Source of the DNA: Cyanobacteria bacterium FACHB-502
Lineage (GTDB): Bacteria; Cyanobacteriota; Cyanobacteriia; Elainellales; Elainellaceae
DNA: 64,000 nucleotides
Direction: 5' to 3'
Assembly (NCBI GenBank): GCA_014695325.1
Contig: JACJNZ010000072.1
Span: 1 to 64,000 of the forward strand
Numbering within the stretch: the first letter of the stretch is position 1; each line of letters opens with the position of its first letter. A program made the position numbers and the translations under genes. Positions 19,601 to 28,982 of this stretch are shown here, one piece after another. Below the pieces are notes generated by a model that worked only from the letters and a program-made list of their open reading frames with translations, was not told the DNA's origin and searched no databases.

Positions 19601-20431
19601 ACCTTTGTCAGCGGCAGTTCCGATGGCACAGTTAAGCTCTGGGATGTCCAAACCCAACAGTGCATCAACACGCTGCATTGCCACGCTAATTGCATCTTTG
19701 GTACCGCAATCAGCCCAGATGGATCTATCCTGGCGAGTGCCAGTAATGATGCTACGGTTAAACTCTGGGATCTGCATAGCGGAACTCATCTGCACACGCT
19801 GGTTGGACATGACTTTCCGGTGTGGCACGTCACCTTTAGCCCCGACGGACGCTGGCTAGCCAGTATCGCTAAGAATGGAATTGTGCGGCTGTGGCAGGTG
19901 GAAGCAGGCACCTGTATGCAGGTTTTCGATCAGCACGATTTATTGGGGTTTGAAGTAGAGTTTTGTGCCGATGGGCAAACGCTGCTCGGCATTGGCAGTG
20001 ACAACAGCATTAAGCAGTGGGACATTGCCACAGGTGAATGTCTGCAAGTCCTGAGAGGGCATACAGCACTGGTGCGATCGCTTGCCCTCCGTCCCCCGAC
20101 CTCCAATCGCCCGCAAATCCTTGCTAGCGGTAGCGCTGACAATACGATTCGCCTCTGGGATGTTGATTCTGGAAAATGCTTAAACGTCTTAGAAGGTCAT
20201 ACAGGCATCATCTTTTCAGTTGCGTTTGGGTGTGATGCGACCGGACGATTGCTGCTTGCCAGCGGCAGTTTTGATGAAACAATTCGCCTCTGGGATGTGG
20301 AATCTGGTGAATGTCTGCGAGTCTTGAAGAGCGATCGACTTTATGAAGGCATGAACATCCGGAGAGCGACAGGCTTAAGTGACGGGCAAAAAGCCGTGTT
20401 GAAACAGTTAGGAGCTGTTGAATGGATGTAG
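16643..20431 (+). CDS. STAND ATPase with NB-ARC/NACHT module and 14 WD40 repeats
   Basis: This 1262-residue protein is a signal-transduction switch of the STAND class. Residues about 1-90 form a small HTH-like domain ([20 protein letters not shown], '[18 protein letters not shown]') known at the N terminus of cyanobacterial NTPase-WD40 proteins. The P-loop [11 protein letters not shown] lies near residue 175, and Walker B '[10 protein letters not shown]' near 262. From about 635, I count 14 WD40 repeats, enough for two seven-bladed propellers. Such proteins oligomerise when a ligand binds the propeller; targets range from defence to regulation and cannot be told here. The effector is presumably the N-terminal domain, as no protease or nuclease is visible. 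Its stop codon overlaps the start of a truncated second copy. Confidence 0.87.
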   Translation: MDVEKGLEVANTVVLAKTRRRLSPVEVAILSGSWQGQTYEEIASSTNYAASYLKRYAGPKLWQLLSDVLGEAVSKTNFRASLEHLYQRESEEVQAEASEPKNKASEQRNSEHRADTASPCVDWGEAVDVFTFYGRQPELELLHQWIKGKFPFGKQSPSGVPQASRCRLICLLGMGGIGKTSLSIKLAQQIAISRTEEGDRSSTKPDSLFEFVIWRSLRDAPPLDDLLEDLIPLLSRQQDIDLPKGTSAKITRLIQYLKQDRCLLVLDNVESILQSGQVVGSYRSGYEAYGELFQRVGATEHQSCLLLTSREKPSEIATLEGDALPVRSLQLTGLTTTDSNSILEAKGLMGSDADRNQLIEHYRGNPLALKIVATSIRELFDGDIAEFLEQGTIVFNGLRRLLDEQIERLSGLEQQVMNWLAINREGTTIDQLHADIIPTVSKARLLEVLERLGRRCLIETIAQTRIERKSVQNGDAKQNSKAERIPSSFTQQPVVMEYVIEHIIETAVAELKGTQSFNLLSHYALIKASASDYIRESQIRLILEPIATQLCSAFGSTAALSQHLQQQLRQLKNTPETYPGYAAANLLSLLNYLQIDLNGWDFSHLPIWQAYLPDTPLHQVNFTECDFTGSVFAQTLSSLVNVAFSPDGCLMLSCDSDGRIHLWDTASGQPKLSWQAHNEFVWGFSFSPDGQTIASGSPHDSLIKLWDVQTGQLLREPFQIAKTSWAVRFSPDGKWLAIGEEEGFLELWDVETGIRLAFLEGHSDIVHSVAFSPDGKRLVSGSGDCAVRLWDLSTFSEMRQFEGHRHTVLSVSFSPNGQYVASASWDKTVRLWHLATGEPICFEGHTDLVWTVSFSPDGLLLATAGQDQTIRLWDLQTEQPIRTLLGHRACVSAIAFHPDGKTLLSGSADSMQKVWDVTTGQALKTWQGHLSRVWSVAFSPDGQHIISGSATDLLVRLWNPLEDTCLKTFNEHTHWVWDVTFSRDGKTFVSGSSDGTVKLWDVQTQQCINTLHCHANCIFGTAISPDGSILASASNDATVKLWDLHSGTHLHTLVGHDFPVWHVTFSPDGRWLASIAKNGIVRLWQVEAGTCMQVFDQHDLLGFEVEFCADGQTLLGIGSDNSIKQWDIATGECLQVLRGHTALVRSLALRPPTSNRPQILASGSADNTIRLWDVDSGKCLNVLEGHTGIIFSVAFGCDATGRLLLASGSFDETIRLWDVESGECLRVLKSDRLYEGMNIRRATGLSDGQKAVLKQLGAVEWM

Positions 20432-20634
20432 ACAAGGTGCTTGAAGTCGCAAATAGCCTAGTTTTTGCCAAAACAAGGCGGCGGTTCAGTCCGGTTGAAG
20501 CTGCGATTTTAAGTGGCTCCTGGCAAGGGGAAACCTACGAAGAAATTGCTAATGCTGTCAGCCTACGTAAGTGCCAGCGTTGTGACTCAACCGGGTCTCG
20601 GTTCAGCGATCGTTCTGCCTTGCTAATAAGTTAA
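20422..20634 (+). pseudogene. Truncated second copy of the STAND N-terminal domain
   Basis: The frame starts [18 protein letters not shown] and is nearly identical over about 40 residues to the start of the full-length STAND protein ([18 protein letters not shown]), up to 'YEEIANA', where similarity stops. The remaining 28 residues are junk that runs into the 3' end of the opposing kinase gene. Its ATG lies inside the last codons of the STAND gene. It is most likely what is left of a tandem STAND paralogue deleted from this site. Confidence 0.75.
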
Positions 20635-23600
20635 CAATTGCTTTTCCTAATTCCTCCGGTTCCACAGGCTTCGCAATATGCTGCTGAAACCCAGCCTGAT
20701 GTGCCTGCTGTTCATTTATTTCGCCAGCGTAAGCAGTCAGGGCAACAGCTAAAACATTTCCCCCTTTTTCGGGTGGCTGCATGCGAATCCGCTGCATCAG
20801 GGCATAGCCATCGATGTCAGGCATTCCAATGTCGCTAATGAGAACGTCGGGTACGGTGCGATCGAGCGCAGCCAGTACTGCTTGAGCCGAACTCACGACC
20901 TCAACTTCCGCACCATAGCCCGTGAGAATGGTGGCTAAGAGCTCTCGCATATCAGCTTCGTCATCCACTGCTAGAATTCGGAGATTTGCCAGAAGCGATC
21001 GCTCTGTCCAATCTGAGTCGCCATTTTGCTGCGAGTTGACCGCCTTGCCTGAGTGTGCAAGTAACGGCAATCGAACAGTAAACGTGGTTCCCAAATTTGC
21101 GCCTGCACTTTCGACTTCAACTGTGCCGCCATGCAGTTCGGTCAGGTAGCGCACGATCGCCAGCCCCAACCCCAACCCCCCAAATTTACGAGTTGTGGTA
21201 CTGTCTTCCTGACGGAAGTAGTCAAACACATGGGGCAGAAATGCAGCAGCAATGCCTTTTCCTGTATCTTTTACTTGAATGATCGCTTCATTCTCAAGCC
21301 GTTTTAGCGTCGCGTTGACCTGTCCACCAGTGGGGGTAAATTTGACCGCATTCGAAATCAAATTCCAGACAATCTGTTGTAGACGGCTCGAATCTCCACT
21401 CACACAGACGGTTATTTCTGGTAATTGCTTTTGAATGGCGATTCCTTTTGCTTCTGCCGCCAATCGAACGGTTTCTAATGCCGAGTCAATCACCATTGCA
21501 AGATTAACGGGCTGCATATCAAGCAACAGCTTTCCCCGCAGAATTCGAGAAACATCTAGCAGGTCTTCAATCAGTTGAGTTTGCAGTTTGGCATTTCGTT
21601 CGATGGTTTCCAGTGCCCGATCGCGGGCTTCAGGGGCAAACTCACGCGATCGCAAAAGCCTTGTCCAGCCCAAAATGGGGTTGAGGGGCGATCGCAGCTC
21701 ATGGGACAGGATGGCGAGAAATTCGTCTTTCAGCCGATTTGCCGTTTCCGCTTGTTCTCGTGCTGCTTGTTCGCGGGCTAATAGCTGTTCACGTTCTTGC
21801 TCTGCCTGCCTGCGATCGCTGATATCGCTTACCAACGCCACAAATCCCGTGACTTGTTGCTCGTCAAACTGGGGAATATAGCTGGCACTGATGTAGCGGG
21901 TTGCGCCGTCTTGATAGGAAATCTCACTTTCAAACGTCACCGCTTGACCCGATAGAGCTTGCTCAACATAAGGACGGATTGCGGTATACGCTGCTTCACC
22001 CAGCACGTTCCAAAGGTATTGACCCTGAATTTCAGCGGGCGATTGTCCCAACCAAGACTGATAGCGTTGGCTATTAAAGCGGTAGCGTTGATCCGCATCA
22101 ACAAACGAAATCAATACCGGAACCGTGTTTGTAATGACGCGCAATTCTTCTTCACGCTGCCGAAGGAACGCTTCTGCCTGAACCCGATCGGTAATATCTG
22201 CTGATACTCCTCCTAGAAGCCTTTTACCAGAAGCATCTCGGAGCGGAAACTTAAATGCCATAAAGTGACGAACCTGCTCGCCAAAGGGCACGGTTTCAAG
22301 AAACTGGAGTGCCTGGTTTTGCGCGAACACTGCCGCATCATTTGCATGAATCTGCTCGATCGCCTGAGAGGGAAACCAATCTGTATCGCGACGTCCCACC
22401 AGTTCCGAGGCAGGATGTTCAAACAGTCGTTCGATCACCGCATTGACATAAACGTACTGTCCTGATTCATCTTTAATGTATGCAGCAACCGGGCTATTGT
22501 TCATAAAGCTCTGGAATAACTCCTCGCTTTCGCGCAATGCTGCTTCAGTCCGCTTACGCTCCATAAATTGCCCAATTTGTCTGCCGATCGCTGTCATGAG
22601 CTGAAGTAAGTCTTCGTCGGGTTCCTGAGTCCGATCGCTATAGCACTCAATCACTCCAAAAAAATCATCAGCCAGCAAAATTGGGAAGCCAAATCCAGCC
22701 TGTAATCCTGCGTCGGAAGCTGCTGCCAGTCTAGGAAAATTACTGTCCCGCGATAAATCAGGAATCCAGGCTGACTGGCGACTTTTCCAGATGCGACCCG
22801 GAAGTCCAAGCCCAAACTCAAACGCGGCACGCTGACAGGCTTCGATAAACGGATTCGCCCTGACCGCCAGTTCAGCTCCACTAAACCAGCTATGCATGCA
22901 GTGCAAACTAGCGTCAGCGTGATCAAGGCTCCAAATGATGCCCACCTGCCACCCTAATGCCTCGCAGATGGTTTGCAAGAGCGTTGGAACAACACCCGCT
23001 ACGGTCGTTGCTTCCGCGAGAATTTGAGAAATGCTGTACTGAAGGGCTTTGCGCTGTTCTTCTTGTTTGCGATCGCCAATGTCTCGAAAGAATACTGCGA
23101 TTCCGTTTGCCGCTGGAAAAACGGCAGCTTCCAACCAACGATTGGCTGCCGCAGAAAAGCCTTCAAAGTGGACTGTAACCCGTTCAGCCATCGCTCGCTG
23201 AAACTGCTGAGCAAAGATCGTTTTTTGTTGCACGACATCTGGAAAAACATCCTGCCAGCGTCTGCCTAACAATTCTTCCGGCAATTTTCCCAATAATCGG
23301 GCAGCTTCCTGATTGACATAGGTATAGTGCCAGTCCTGATCAAATGTGATAAACGCATCGGTAATACTTTCGAGAATCTCAGAAACTTTTTGATTCGCCT
23401 CTTGAAGAGATTCCTCAAACTGTTTGCGCTCTGTGATGTCAAGCGTCACTCCGACCAGACGAATAGGGTTTCCACCCTCATCGCAGATCAATCCGCCCCG
23501 TGCGATCAGCCAGTGCAGGCTACCATCCGGGTGAAAACAGCGTTCCTCCACTTCGTAATCGGTCCGTTCTTCGATCGATCGCCGAATTGCAGCTTGAACG

Positions 23601-24526
23601 CGATCGCGATCGTCTGGATGCAGCGCAGCGAATAAGATTTCATGGGTAAATTCAGCGTCGGGCGGTAGCCCAAAGTTGGCTTTGCACTGGTCAGAACAGA
23701 TGAGCGTATTGGTCATTAAATCATGCTGCCAGGAGCCGAGCTTGGCGGTGCGAAGGGCAATCTTCAAGTGCTGTTCCCGCTCCTGAAGGGCGGCTTCGAT
23801 GCGTTTTTGCTCAGTAATATCGACCGCAAATCCACCCAGCAGTTTCTCTCCGGATGGATGCTTCATCGGGAACTTGCTCACTAAAAAACTCTTGACGCTG
23901 CCATCAGAACCAGGAGCATACTCCACGGTTTGCAGAACTTCTCCTGTCTCAAAAACGTATTGATCATTCTGTAAAAATTGTTGAGCAGTGTCCGGCGGAA
24001 AAAGGTCAGCGACGTATTTCCCAACCGCATCCTGGTCGCAAGAAAAAGTTTCTAAGTAAAACGGACTGAGGTAGAGCAGTTGCCCGGATTCGCTGGTAAT
24101 CCAAGCCGAAGCAGGACAGTGGTTCATGAATGCCTGAAACCGCAATTCACTTTCCCACAGTGCTTCTTCCCTGTGTTTGCGTTCTGTAATATCGATCGTT
24201 AAAACCGTAATTCCGCTCGGGGATGGATAAACCCGCAGCTCAAACCAGCCCTGCCGCTTGGGGCAACAGTACTCAACCTGAACCGGGGTTTGGTGAGTCA
24301 TCGCCTGCTGAAGCTGTCCTTGCATCTCAGGAACAGTCCACTGAGGACAAACTTCCCAAATCGTTTTGCCCAGTACCTCCTGCTTGGGCAGGTCGAACCA
24401 CTCCGCCTGTTTACGGTTGAGGTAAGTCAATCGCCACTCGCGATCGAGCGCAGCCATGCCATCCCCGAAGCATTCTAAAAAGTCCTGTTCATTTGTTGAC
24501 AGACTCGTTGCCCCTGTCGTGCTCAT
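20603..24526 (-). CDS. Multi-PAS/GAF hybrid sensor histidine kinase
   Basis: This is a cytoplasmic sensor kinase of about 1307 residues without clear membrane segments. Several PAS domains (about six, recognisable by 'ITERKHREEAL'-type ends) surround one GAF domain (about residues 510-680). The HisKA phosphoacceptor helix is near 940 (FLAILSHELRSPLNPILGW), followed by the HATPase (NAVKFTPTGG, 'DTGKGIAAAFLPHVFDYFRQ', GGLGLGLAIVRYL). A receiver domain from about 1180 holds the phosphoacceptor Asp in 'LISDIGMPDIDG'. The ATG at 24526 overlaps the stop of the upstream kinase (ATGA), which argues for translational coupling and for this start over one 51 bp earlier. Signal unknown. Confidence 0.87.
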   Translation of the reverse strand: MSTTGATSLSTNEQDFLECFGDGMAALDREWRLTYLNRKQAEWFDLPKQEVLGKTIWEVCPQWTVPEMQGQLQQAMTHQTPVQVEYCCPKRQGWFELRVYPSPSGITVLTIDITERKHREEALWESELRFQAFMNHCPASAWITSESGQLLYLSPFYLETFSCDQDAVGKYVADLFPPDTAQQFLQNDQYVFETGEVLQTVEYAPGSDGSVKSFLVSKFPMKHPSGEKLLGGFAVDITEQKRIEAALQEREQHLKIALRTAKLGSWQHDLMTNTLICSDQCKANFGLPPDAEFTHEILFAALHPDDRDRVQAAIRRSIEERTDYEVEERCFHPDGSLHWLIARGGLICDEGGNPIRLVGVTLDITERKQFEESLQEANQKVSEILESITDAFITFDQDWHYTYVNQEAARLLGKLPEELLGRRWQDVFPDVVQQKTIFAQQFQRAMAERVTVHFEGFSAAANRWLEAAVFPAANGIAVFFRDIGDRKQEEQRKALQYSISQILAEATTVAGVVPTLLQTICEALGWQVGIIWSLDHADASLHCMHSWFSGAELAVRANPFIEACQRAAFEFGLGLPGRIWKSRQSAWIPDLSRDSNFPRLAAASDAGLQAGFGFPILLADDFFGVIECYSDRTQEPDEDLLQLMTAIGRQIGQFMERKRTEAALRESEELFQSFMNNSPVAAYIKDESGQYVYVNAVIERLFEHPASELVGRRDTDWFPSQAIEQIHANDAAVFAQNQALQFLETVPFGEQVRHFMAFKFPLRDASGKRLLGGVSADITDRVQAEAFLRQREEELRVITNTVPVLISFVDADQRYRFNSQRYQSWLGQSPAEIQGQYLWNVLGEAAYTAIRPYVEQALSGQAVTFESEISYQDGATRYISASYIPQFDEQQVTGFVALVSDISDRRQAEQEREQLLAREQAAREQAETANRLKDEFLAILSHELRSPLNPILGWTRLLRSREFAPEARDRALETIERNAKLQTQLIEDLLDVSRILRGKLLLDMQPVNLAMVIDSALETVRLAAEAKGIAIQKQLPEITVCVSGDSSRLQQIVWNLISNAVKFTPTGGQVNATLKRLENEAIIQVKDTGKGIAAAFLPHVFDYFRQEDSTTTRKFGGLGLGLAIVRYLTELHGGTVEVESAGANLGTTFTVRLPLLAHSGKAVNSQQNGDSDWTERSLLANLRILAVDDEADMRELLATILTGYGAEVEVVSSAQAVLAALDRTVPDVLISDIGMPDIDGYALMQRIRMQPPEKGGNVLAVALTAYAGEINEQQAHQAGFQQHIAKPVEPEELGKAIVNLLARQNDR

Positions 24527-27500
24527 GGCTGTTCTTGCCTCCGGTTTACCAATGCTGCGGGTTCTTTGGAATTGCACAGTGTGCGAATTGCCCTGACAAA
24601 CTCTTCTGGCTCAATCGGCTTTGTCATGTACTGTTGAAAACCTGCACGAATTGCTTGTTGCTGGTCAATTTCTGCGGCATAAGCGGTGATTGCAATTGCT
24701 GGAATCATCTGTGCTGGCAGCATTTGTCTAATTTTCTTCAGCAGTGTATAGCCATCCATGTTTGGCATTCCGATATCGCTGACTAGCACATCGGGTTTGC
24801 TGTGGGCAAGGATTGCCAGTGCCTCGATCGCATCACCCGCAGCAGTAGGAATTGCGCCTGCTTCTTCCAGAATCGAAACCGCTAAAGCGCGGGAATCTGG
24901 TTCATCATCCACGACTAAAATCTGAACTCCCTGCAAAGGCTGACTGTCCAAAGCAAGGGGAGGTAAATGAGTTTCGGGCTTTGTCTTGCTGCTTGCTCTG
25001 CTCCTCAGCGGTAGTCTCACGGTGGAGGTTGTTCCTTGATCCTCTCCGGGGCTATTGATTGAAATGGTCCCGCCGTGTAATTCCACTAAATTTCGCACGA
25101 TCGCCAGCCCCAGCCCCAAACCACCAAAGTTACGCGTGGTAGACGAATCAGCTTGCCGGAAATACTCAAAAACGTGCGGTAAAAAGTCAGGACTGATTCC
25201 CTTGCCTGTATCCTGCACCTCGATCTGGGCATAACCGATCTGTTCTTCGTCTGTTGTTTGTGATTTGCCTTCTAGGGATAACGAACTGTCAGCAATAAAT
25301 AATAATTTCACCTCAACTCGCCCCTCTCTGGGAGTAAATTTAATCGCATTAGTGAGCAGATTCCAAACCACTTGCTGAAGCCGAACCGCATCCCCTAAAA
25401 CTTCTCCGATCGCCAGATCAAACTTTGTATCCAGCTGAATTGACTTTGCCTCTGCTGCCAGTCGAACAGTTTCCAGCGCAGACTGGATCATGGATTCGAG
25501 ATCAACCGCAGCTATTTTCAAGCTGAGTTTGTCCTGCAAAATTCGCGAGACATCGAGCAGGTCTTCAATCAGTTGGATCTGAAGTTGGGCGTTGCGCTCG
25601 ATCGTCTCCAGAGCATGAGCCGTTTTAGCCGCATCTAATTTACCGCTCCGCAGCAGCTTCGTCCAACCCATAATGGGATTAAGAGGCGTTCGCAGCTCAT
25701 GGGACAAAATGGCAAGAAATTCATCCTTAACGCGGTTTGCTGCCTCCGCTGTGCTTCTCGCCGTGCGCTCTGCCTCATAGAGATTCGCATTATCAATGGC
25801 GATCGCCACCCGATGGGCAATGTCTTCTGCCAGAACCAAATCTGCCTCCTGGTAACGGCGATCGGATTCTGCGGTAATAAAAGAAACTGTGCCTAAAATT
25901 TGTCCTCGTGCAATCAGGGGCATGATAATGCAAGACTTTAAACCGAGTTCGCGTAAAATCTGCAAATATTCAGCATTCTGAGTGGCAGCCGCCAGTGCCG
26001 CATCAGGAATTTCAGCCGCCATCTCTAACTTGCCCGTTCGCAGCACCTTTGCCACTCCGTGGGGAACATCCATTTGGGTGGGAAACTGCTGATGAATTTG
26101 CCAGCCCAATTTCACTTTTGCTGGGTCACGGTGAGCCACCGCAACGCGCTGAACGGAGTTGTCTTGCAGTAAGTCGATCGCGCACCAATCGGCAAAAAAC
26201 GGGGTGATCAGGTTCGCGACCTGCGGTAGGGTTTGCTGATAATCCAGAGAAGATGCCAGCACCGTGCTGACTTCTGAAAGAAATGCAGCTTTGCGCTGAT
26301 CAGCTTCCGCTTCTAGACGCGCCGTTTGCTCTTGAACCTGCTGCCGGAGGAGTTGGGCGCGTTCGGCTTCCTGCTGTTTGCGATCGGTGATGTCATGCAT
26401 GACGACGACTGCGCCCTGTTTCTTGCCCTGGCGATCGATAATGACCTGTCCACTCGCAAGGAGCGTTCGTGCGGTTCCCCCTTTGGGCGCGATTACCATT
26501 TCAGCATTGTGAATCGTTTCACCCTGCACTGCCCGAAACAGCGGAATCTCATTTCTGGGCAGCAGAGTTTTGCCATCGGGTCGATAGAGGTTGTAGCGTA
26601 CTGCCCACTGGTCCGGCGGTAGGGGTTCTTCGGGCAATCCATGAAATTCTCGCGCTGCCTGATTGAACAGCGTCAAAACTCCCTCAGCATTACAGGCGAC
26701 AATGCCTGCCTGCACCGTATCCAGCAGCACCCTGAGAACTTCCCGTTCTTTCTCTAGTGCCAGCTGTGCCTGCTGTCGCTCTGTAATTTCTCGCTGAAGC
26801 TGTTCGTTGGTCTGAGACAATTCGATCGTTCGCTGTTCGACCAGATGTTCTAAATCTTGCTGGGTTTCCTGTCGGACTGTCTCAATTTGCTGTCGCTCTA
26901 GTTCGCTGGTAATTCGGAGCGAAAAGATGGTCAGCAGCGATTCTGCCAGTTGAACATTAGCGATCGGTTTTCCATCCATCACGCCCAGCAAGCCGAGCGG
27001 AACGCCTGCTGCATCAAAGAATGGAACTGCAATGTAGCTCTCTATTCCCAGCGGTTCTAGAAGCGGTGCGTCAGGAAACAAGGTTTGAACGCTGTGGGAA
27101 TGGCAGCATAGTTTTCGCTGCTGAAGTACCTCCCAACAAGGGGTTCCTTCTAATAAATATTCAAAATTGTCGATCAGTTGCTCTTTGGTGCAGGCAGCGA
27201 TCGTGCGAATGGTTTCCTGCTGCTTGCCGCTGACCAGTCCGATGTAGGCATAGTCAAAACCCAACGTTTTCGCCAGATGTTGCACCAGGGCTGAGAAAAA
27301 AGCATCCCCCACCACTGCAGAAACCCCCTGAGTCACCTCCAGCAGTGCCGCATCGATTTGAGCCACTTTACGAACTGCCAAATGAAGCTCCAGTTCATCC
27401 ATCACCGTTGCTGCAAGGTCCAGCAGCATTGTCTCCTGCTTTTCCGTGAGCGGTTCGCGAGGCTTGGTATCAAGCAGACAAAGTGTTCCCAGATTAAAGC

Positions 27501-27900
27501 CATCATGGGTTATCAAGGGCGCACCCGCATAAAATCGCAAGCCCGGTTCACTCTGAACAAAAGGATTGCAAACAAGGCGATCGTCCTGGCGCGTATCGGG
27601 AATGACGAGAATCTGATTTGATAACAGTGCCAAACTGCAAATCGTGTCATCGCGCTGAACTTCCTGGAGCTTAAAGCCATAGGAGGACTTGAACCATCCC
27701 CGCGACTCGTCAATCAATGAAACCAGGGCGATCGGTACATCAAACACCTGTGCCGCAAGTGAGGTGATGCGATCAAAAGCAGCTTCGGGCGGCGTGTCTA
27801 GAATATTGTAGCGACGCAGTGCTTCCAATCGTTTTGCTTCATCCGGAGGTATCACCGATTGGGGGGTGGGGGTTGCAGGAGTGGTGAAGGGTTCAGTCAT
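24523..27900 (-). CDS. GAF/PAS hybrid sensor histidine kinase
   Basis: This is a soluble hybrid kinase of about 1125 residues. The first domain (about 20-180) is the GAF type that starts 'EAKRLEALRRYNILDTPPE'. A second GAF follows (about 190-345), then a coiled coil, a PAS domain (about 395-510) and a third GAF (about 550-715). HisKA is near 728 (FLAILSHELRTPLNPIMGW), followed by the HATPase (NAIKFTPREG, GGLGLGLAIVRNL) and a receiver from about 985 with Asp in 'LVSDIGMPNMDG'. The start at 27900 (MTEPFTTPA) is my choice; no strong ribosome site is present. Its last codons overlap the next kinase gene. Confidence 0.85.
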   Translation of the reverse strand: MTEPFTTPATPTPQSVIPPDEAKRLEALRRYNILDTPPEAAFDRITSLAAQVFDVPIALVSLIDESRGWFKSSYGFKLQEVQRDDTICSLALLSNQILVIPDTRQDDRLVCNPFVQSEPGLRFYAGAPLITHDGFNLGTLCLLDTKPREPLTEKQETMLLDLAATVMDELELHLAVRKVAQIDAALLEVTQGVSAVVGDAFFSALVQHLAKTLGFDYAYIGLVSGKQQETIRTIAACTKEQLIDNFEYLLEGTPCWEVLQQRKLCCHSHSVQTLFPDAPLLEPLGIESYIAVPFFDAAGVPLGLLGVMDGKPIANVQLAESLLTIFSLRITSELERQQIETVRQETQQDLEHLVEQRTIELSQTNEQLQREITERQQAQLALEKEREVLRVLLDTVQAGIVACNAEGVLTLFNQAAREFHGLPEEPLPPDQWAVRYNLYRPDGKTLLPRNEIPLFRAVQGETIHNAEMVIAPKGGTARTLLASGQVIIDRQGKKQGAVVVMHDITDRKQQEAERAQLLRQQVQEQTARLEAEADQRKAAFLSEVSTVLASSLDYQQTLPQVANLITPFFADWCAIDLLQDNSVQRVAVAHRDPAKVKLGWQIHQQFPTQMDVPHGVAKVLRTGKLEMAAEIPDAALAAATQNAEYLQILRELGLKSCIIMPLIARGQILGTVSFITAESDRRYQEADLVLAEDIAHRVAIAIDNANLYEAERTARSTAEAANRVKDEFLAILSHELRTPLNPIMGWTKLLRSGKLDAAKTAHALETIERNAQLQIQLIEDLLDVSRILQDKLSLKIAAVDLESMIQSALETVRLAAEAKSIQLDTKFDLAIGEVLGDAVRLQQVVWNLLTNAIKFTPREGRVEVKLLFIADSSLSLEGKSQTTDEEQIGYAQIEVQDTGKGISPDFLPHVFEYFRQADSSTTRNFGGLGLGLAIVRNLVELHGGTISINSPGEDQGTTSTVRLPLRSRASSKTKPETHLPPLALDSQPLQGVQILVVDDEPDSRALAVSILEEAGAIPTAAGDAIEALAILAHSKPDVLVSDIGMPNMDGYTLLKKIRQMLPAQMIPAIAITAYAAEIDQQQAIRAGFQQYMTKPIEPEEFVRAIRTLCNSKEPAALVNRRQEQP

Positions 27901-27959
27901 GGGAAGGTCAGCAGACAGAAATTGGACTATCAAGAAGAGGCATGGTTGTTTTACTTAGC

Positions 27960-28266
27960 TCAGGTCGGGCGATGAGGTTTCGGATCGACCAAGGCGATCG
28001 CTTCCACCCATGGCTCTGGCTCCCCAAGCTGGGTAATGTGTCGCTGCAAGTCAGCCGCAAAGGCTTGCTGTTGATCGATTTCTCCAGCATAGGCGGTCAA
28101 CGCGATCGCTGGAACTGTTCCTCCCCGATTTGAAGGATGCAAGTCGATTTAAAGGACGCAAGTTGCTTCGCGAAGCCTCACGGCTACGAACTTGACGCGG
28201 CAACCTATCACCATCTAGGTCTGGCATTCCAACCTGACAAATCGCTTTTGGTTGAACCAACTGCAA
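27960..28266 (-). pseudogene. Decayed receiver domain of a hybrid kinase
   Basis: Two minus-strand frames together read as the C-terminal half of a response-regulator receiver. The first (from 28266) has 'QVGMPDLDGDRL', equivalent to the phospho-Asp region but with the Asp residue pattern degraded. The second (from 28142) has 'VPAIALTAYAGEIDQQQA' followed by 'HITQLGEPEPWVEAIA', which parallels the ends of the two kinases to its left. A frameshift and a small palindromic repeat separate them. This is a remnant of a third tandem kinase or a duplicated receiver. Confidence 0.75.
28159..28194. repeat. Small palindromic repeat inside the receiver pseudogene
   Basis: The 36-bp stretch has CAAGTT (28159-28164) and AACTTG (28189-28194) at its ends and the perfect palindrome GCTTCGCGAAGC (28165-28176) inside. 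GCTTCGCGAAGC-bearing short repeats are common in filamentous cyanobacteria. It lies just before the frameshift in the pseudogene and may have caused the break. Confidence 0.55.
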
Positions 28267-28471
28267 GAAGAACCTTTCAGTCTTAAGGCGATCGCCTGAC
28301 TAGTCATCGTTCTATCCTTACTAACATTCCTGCAAGGGCGTGCCTTAAAGCTCGGTCAAACCCTGTTTCTTTTGCCTGAAAGATAACACTTCTAGGGAAA
28401 TTTAAAGCAGCTCTTGGGCACTCAACAATAGACGCTGCTCAGAAGTTTGCTACGCAAGAGAGTTCTTAAAG

Positions 28472-28765
28472 TTAAGCAGCAAAATATTTCTCTAAAAGCT
28501 GCTGACTCTGTTCCCGCACCTCCTGAATTGCAGATTGGTTGATGTCTTGAAGAACGGCGTAAATTTGTTTAAGGGCAAGCATGGAGGGCTGAACTCGTCC
28601 GTTCTCCCAGCGATTAATCGTGCCGTAGGCAACACCTAAAGCGACAGCAAGCTCTTCCTGAGTCCAAGCCGTGAGCTGGCGCAGTTCTCGAATTAACTGG
28701 CTAACCTGAGGCTGCTCTAACATTGAAGTTTTCGGCAGCAAAATGGTTTGAATGGGAGCTTTCAT
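28472..28765 (-). CDS. XRE-family HTH regulator
   Basis: This is a short DNA-binding protein of 97 residues. Residues about 20-75 form a Cro/C1-type helix-turn-helix (LIRELRQLTAWTQEELAVALGVAY, then 'TINRWENGRVQPS'), followed by a helical tail rich in Glu and Gln. An in-frame ATG at 28723 would trim 14 residues. It lies between the receiver pseudogene and an MFS transporter on the same strand. No toxin partner is recognisable beside it. Target genes are unknown. Confidence 0.8.
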   Translation of the reverse strand: MKAPIQTILLPKTSMLEQPQVSQLIRELRQLTAWTQEELAVALGVAYGTINRWENGRVQPSMLALKQIYAVLQDINQSAIQEVREQSQQLLEKYFAA

Positions 28766-28982
28766 AATTAGAGAGCAGATATGGGGAGCATATAACAGAT
28801 GTTACAGCCGAATTATCTCCCTACCAGGTCGTAGTCAGTCTCTACCCTACGATAGAAGAATTTTAAAATTATCGAGTTTGCATGTTGTAGAAAGAAAGGT
28901 GAATTGTCCATCTTGAAATTAGCGAATGACCCCGACTTGACCTCAATTCCCTACGATCGAGGATTGGGATGTTTTTTAGAAA

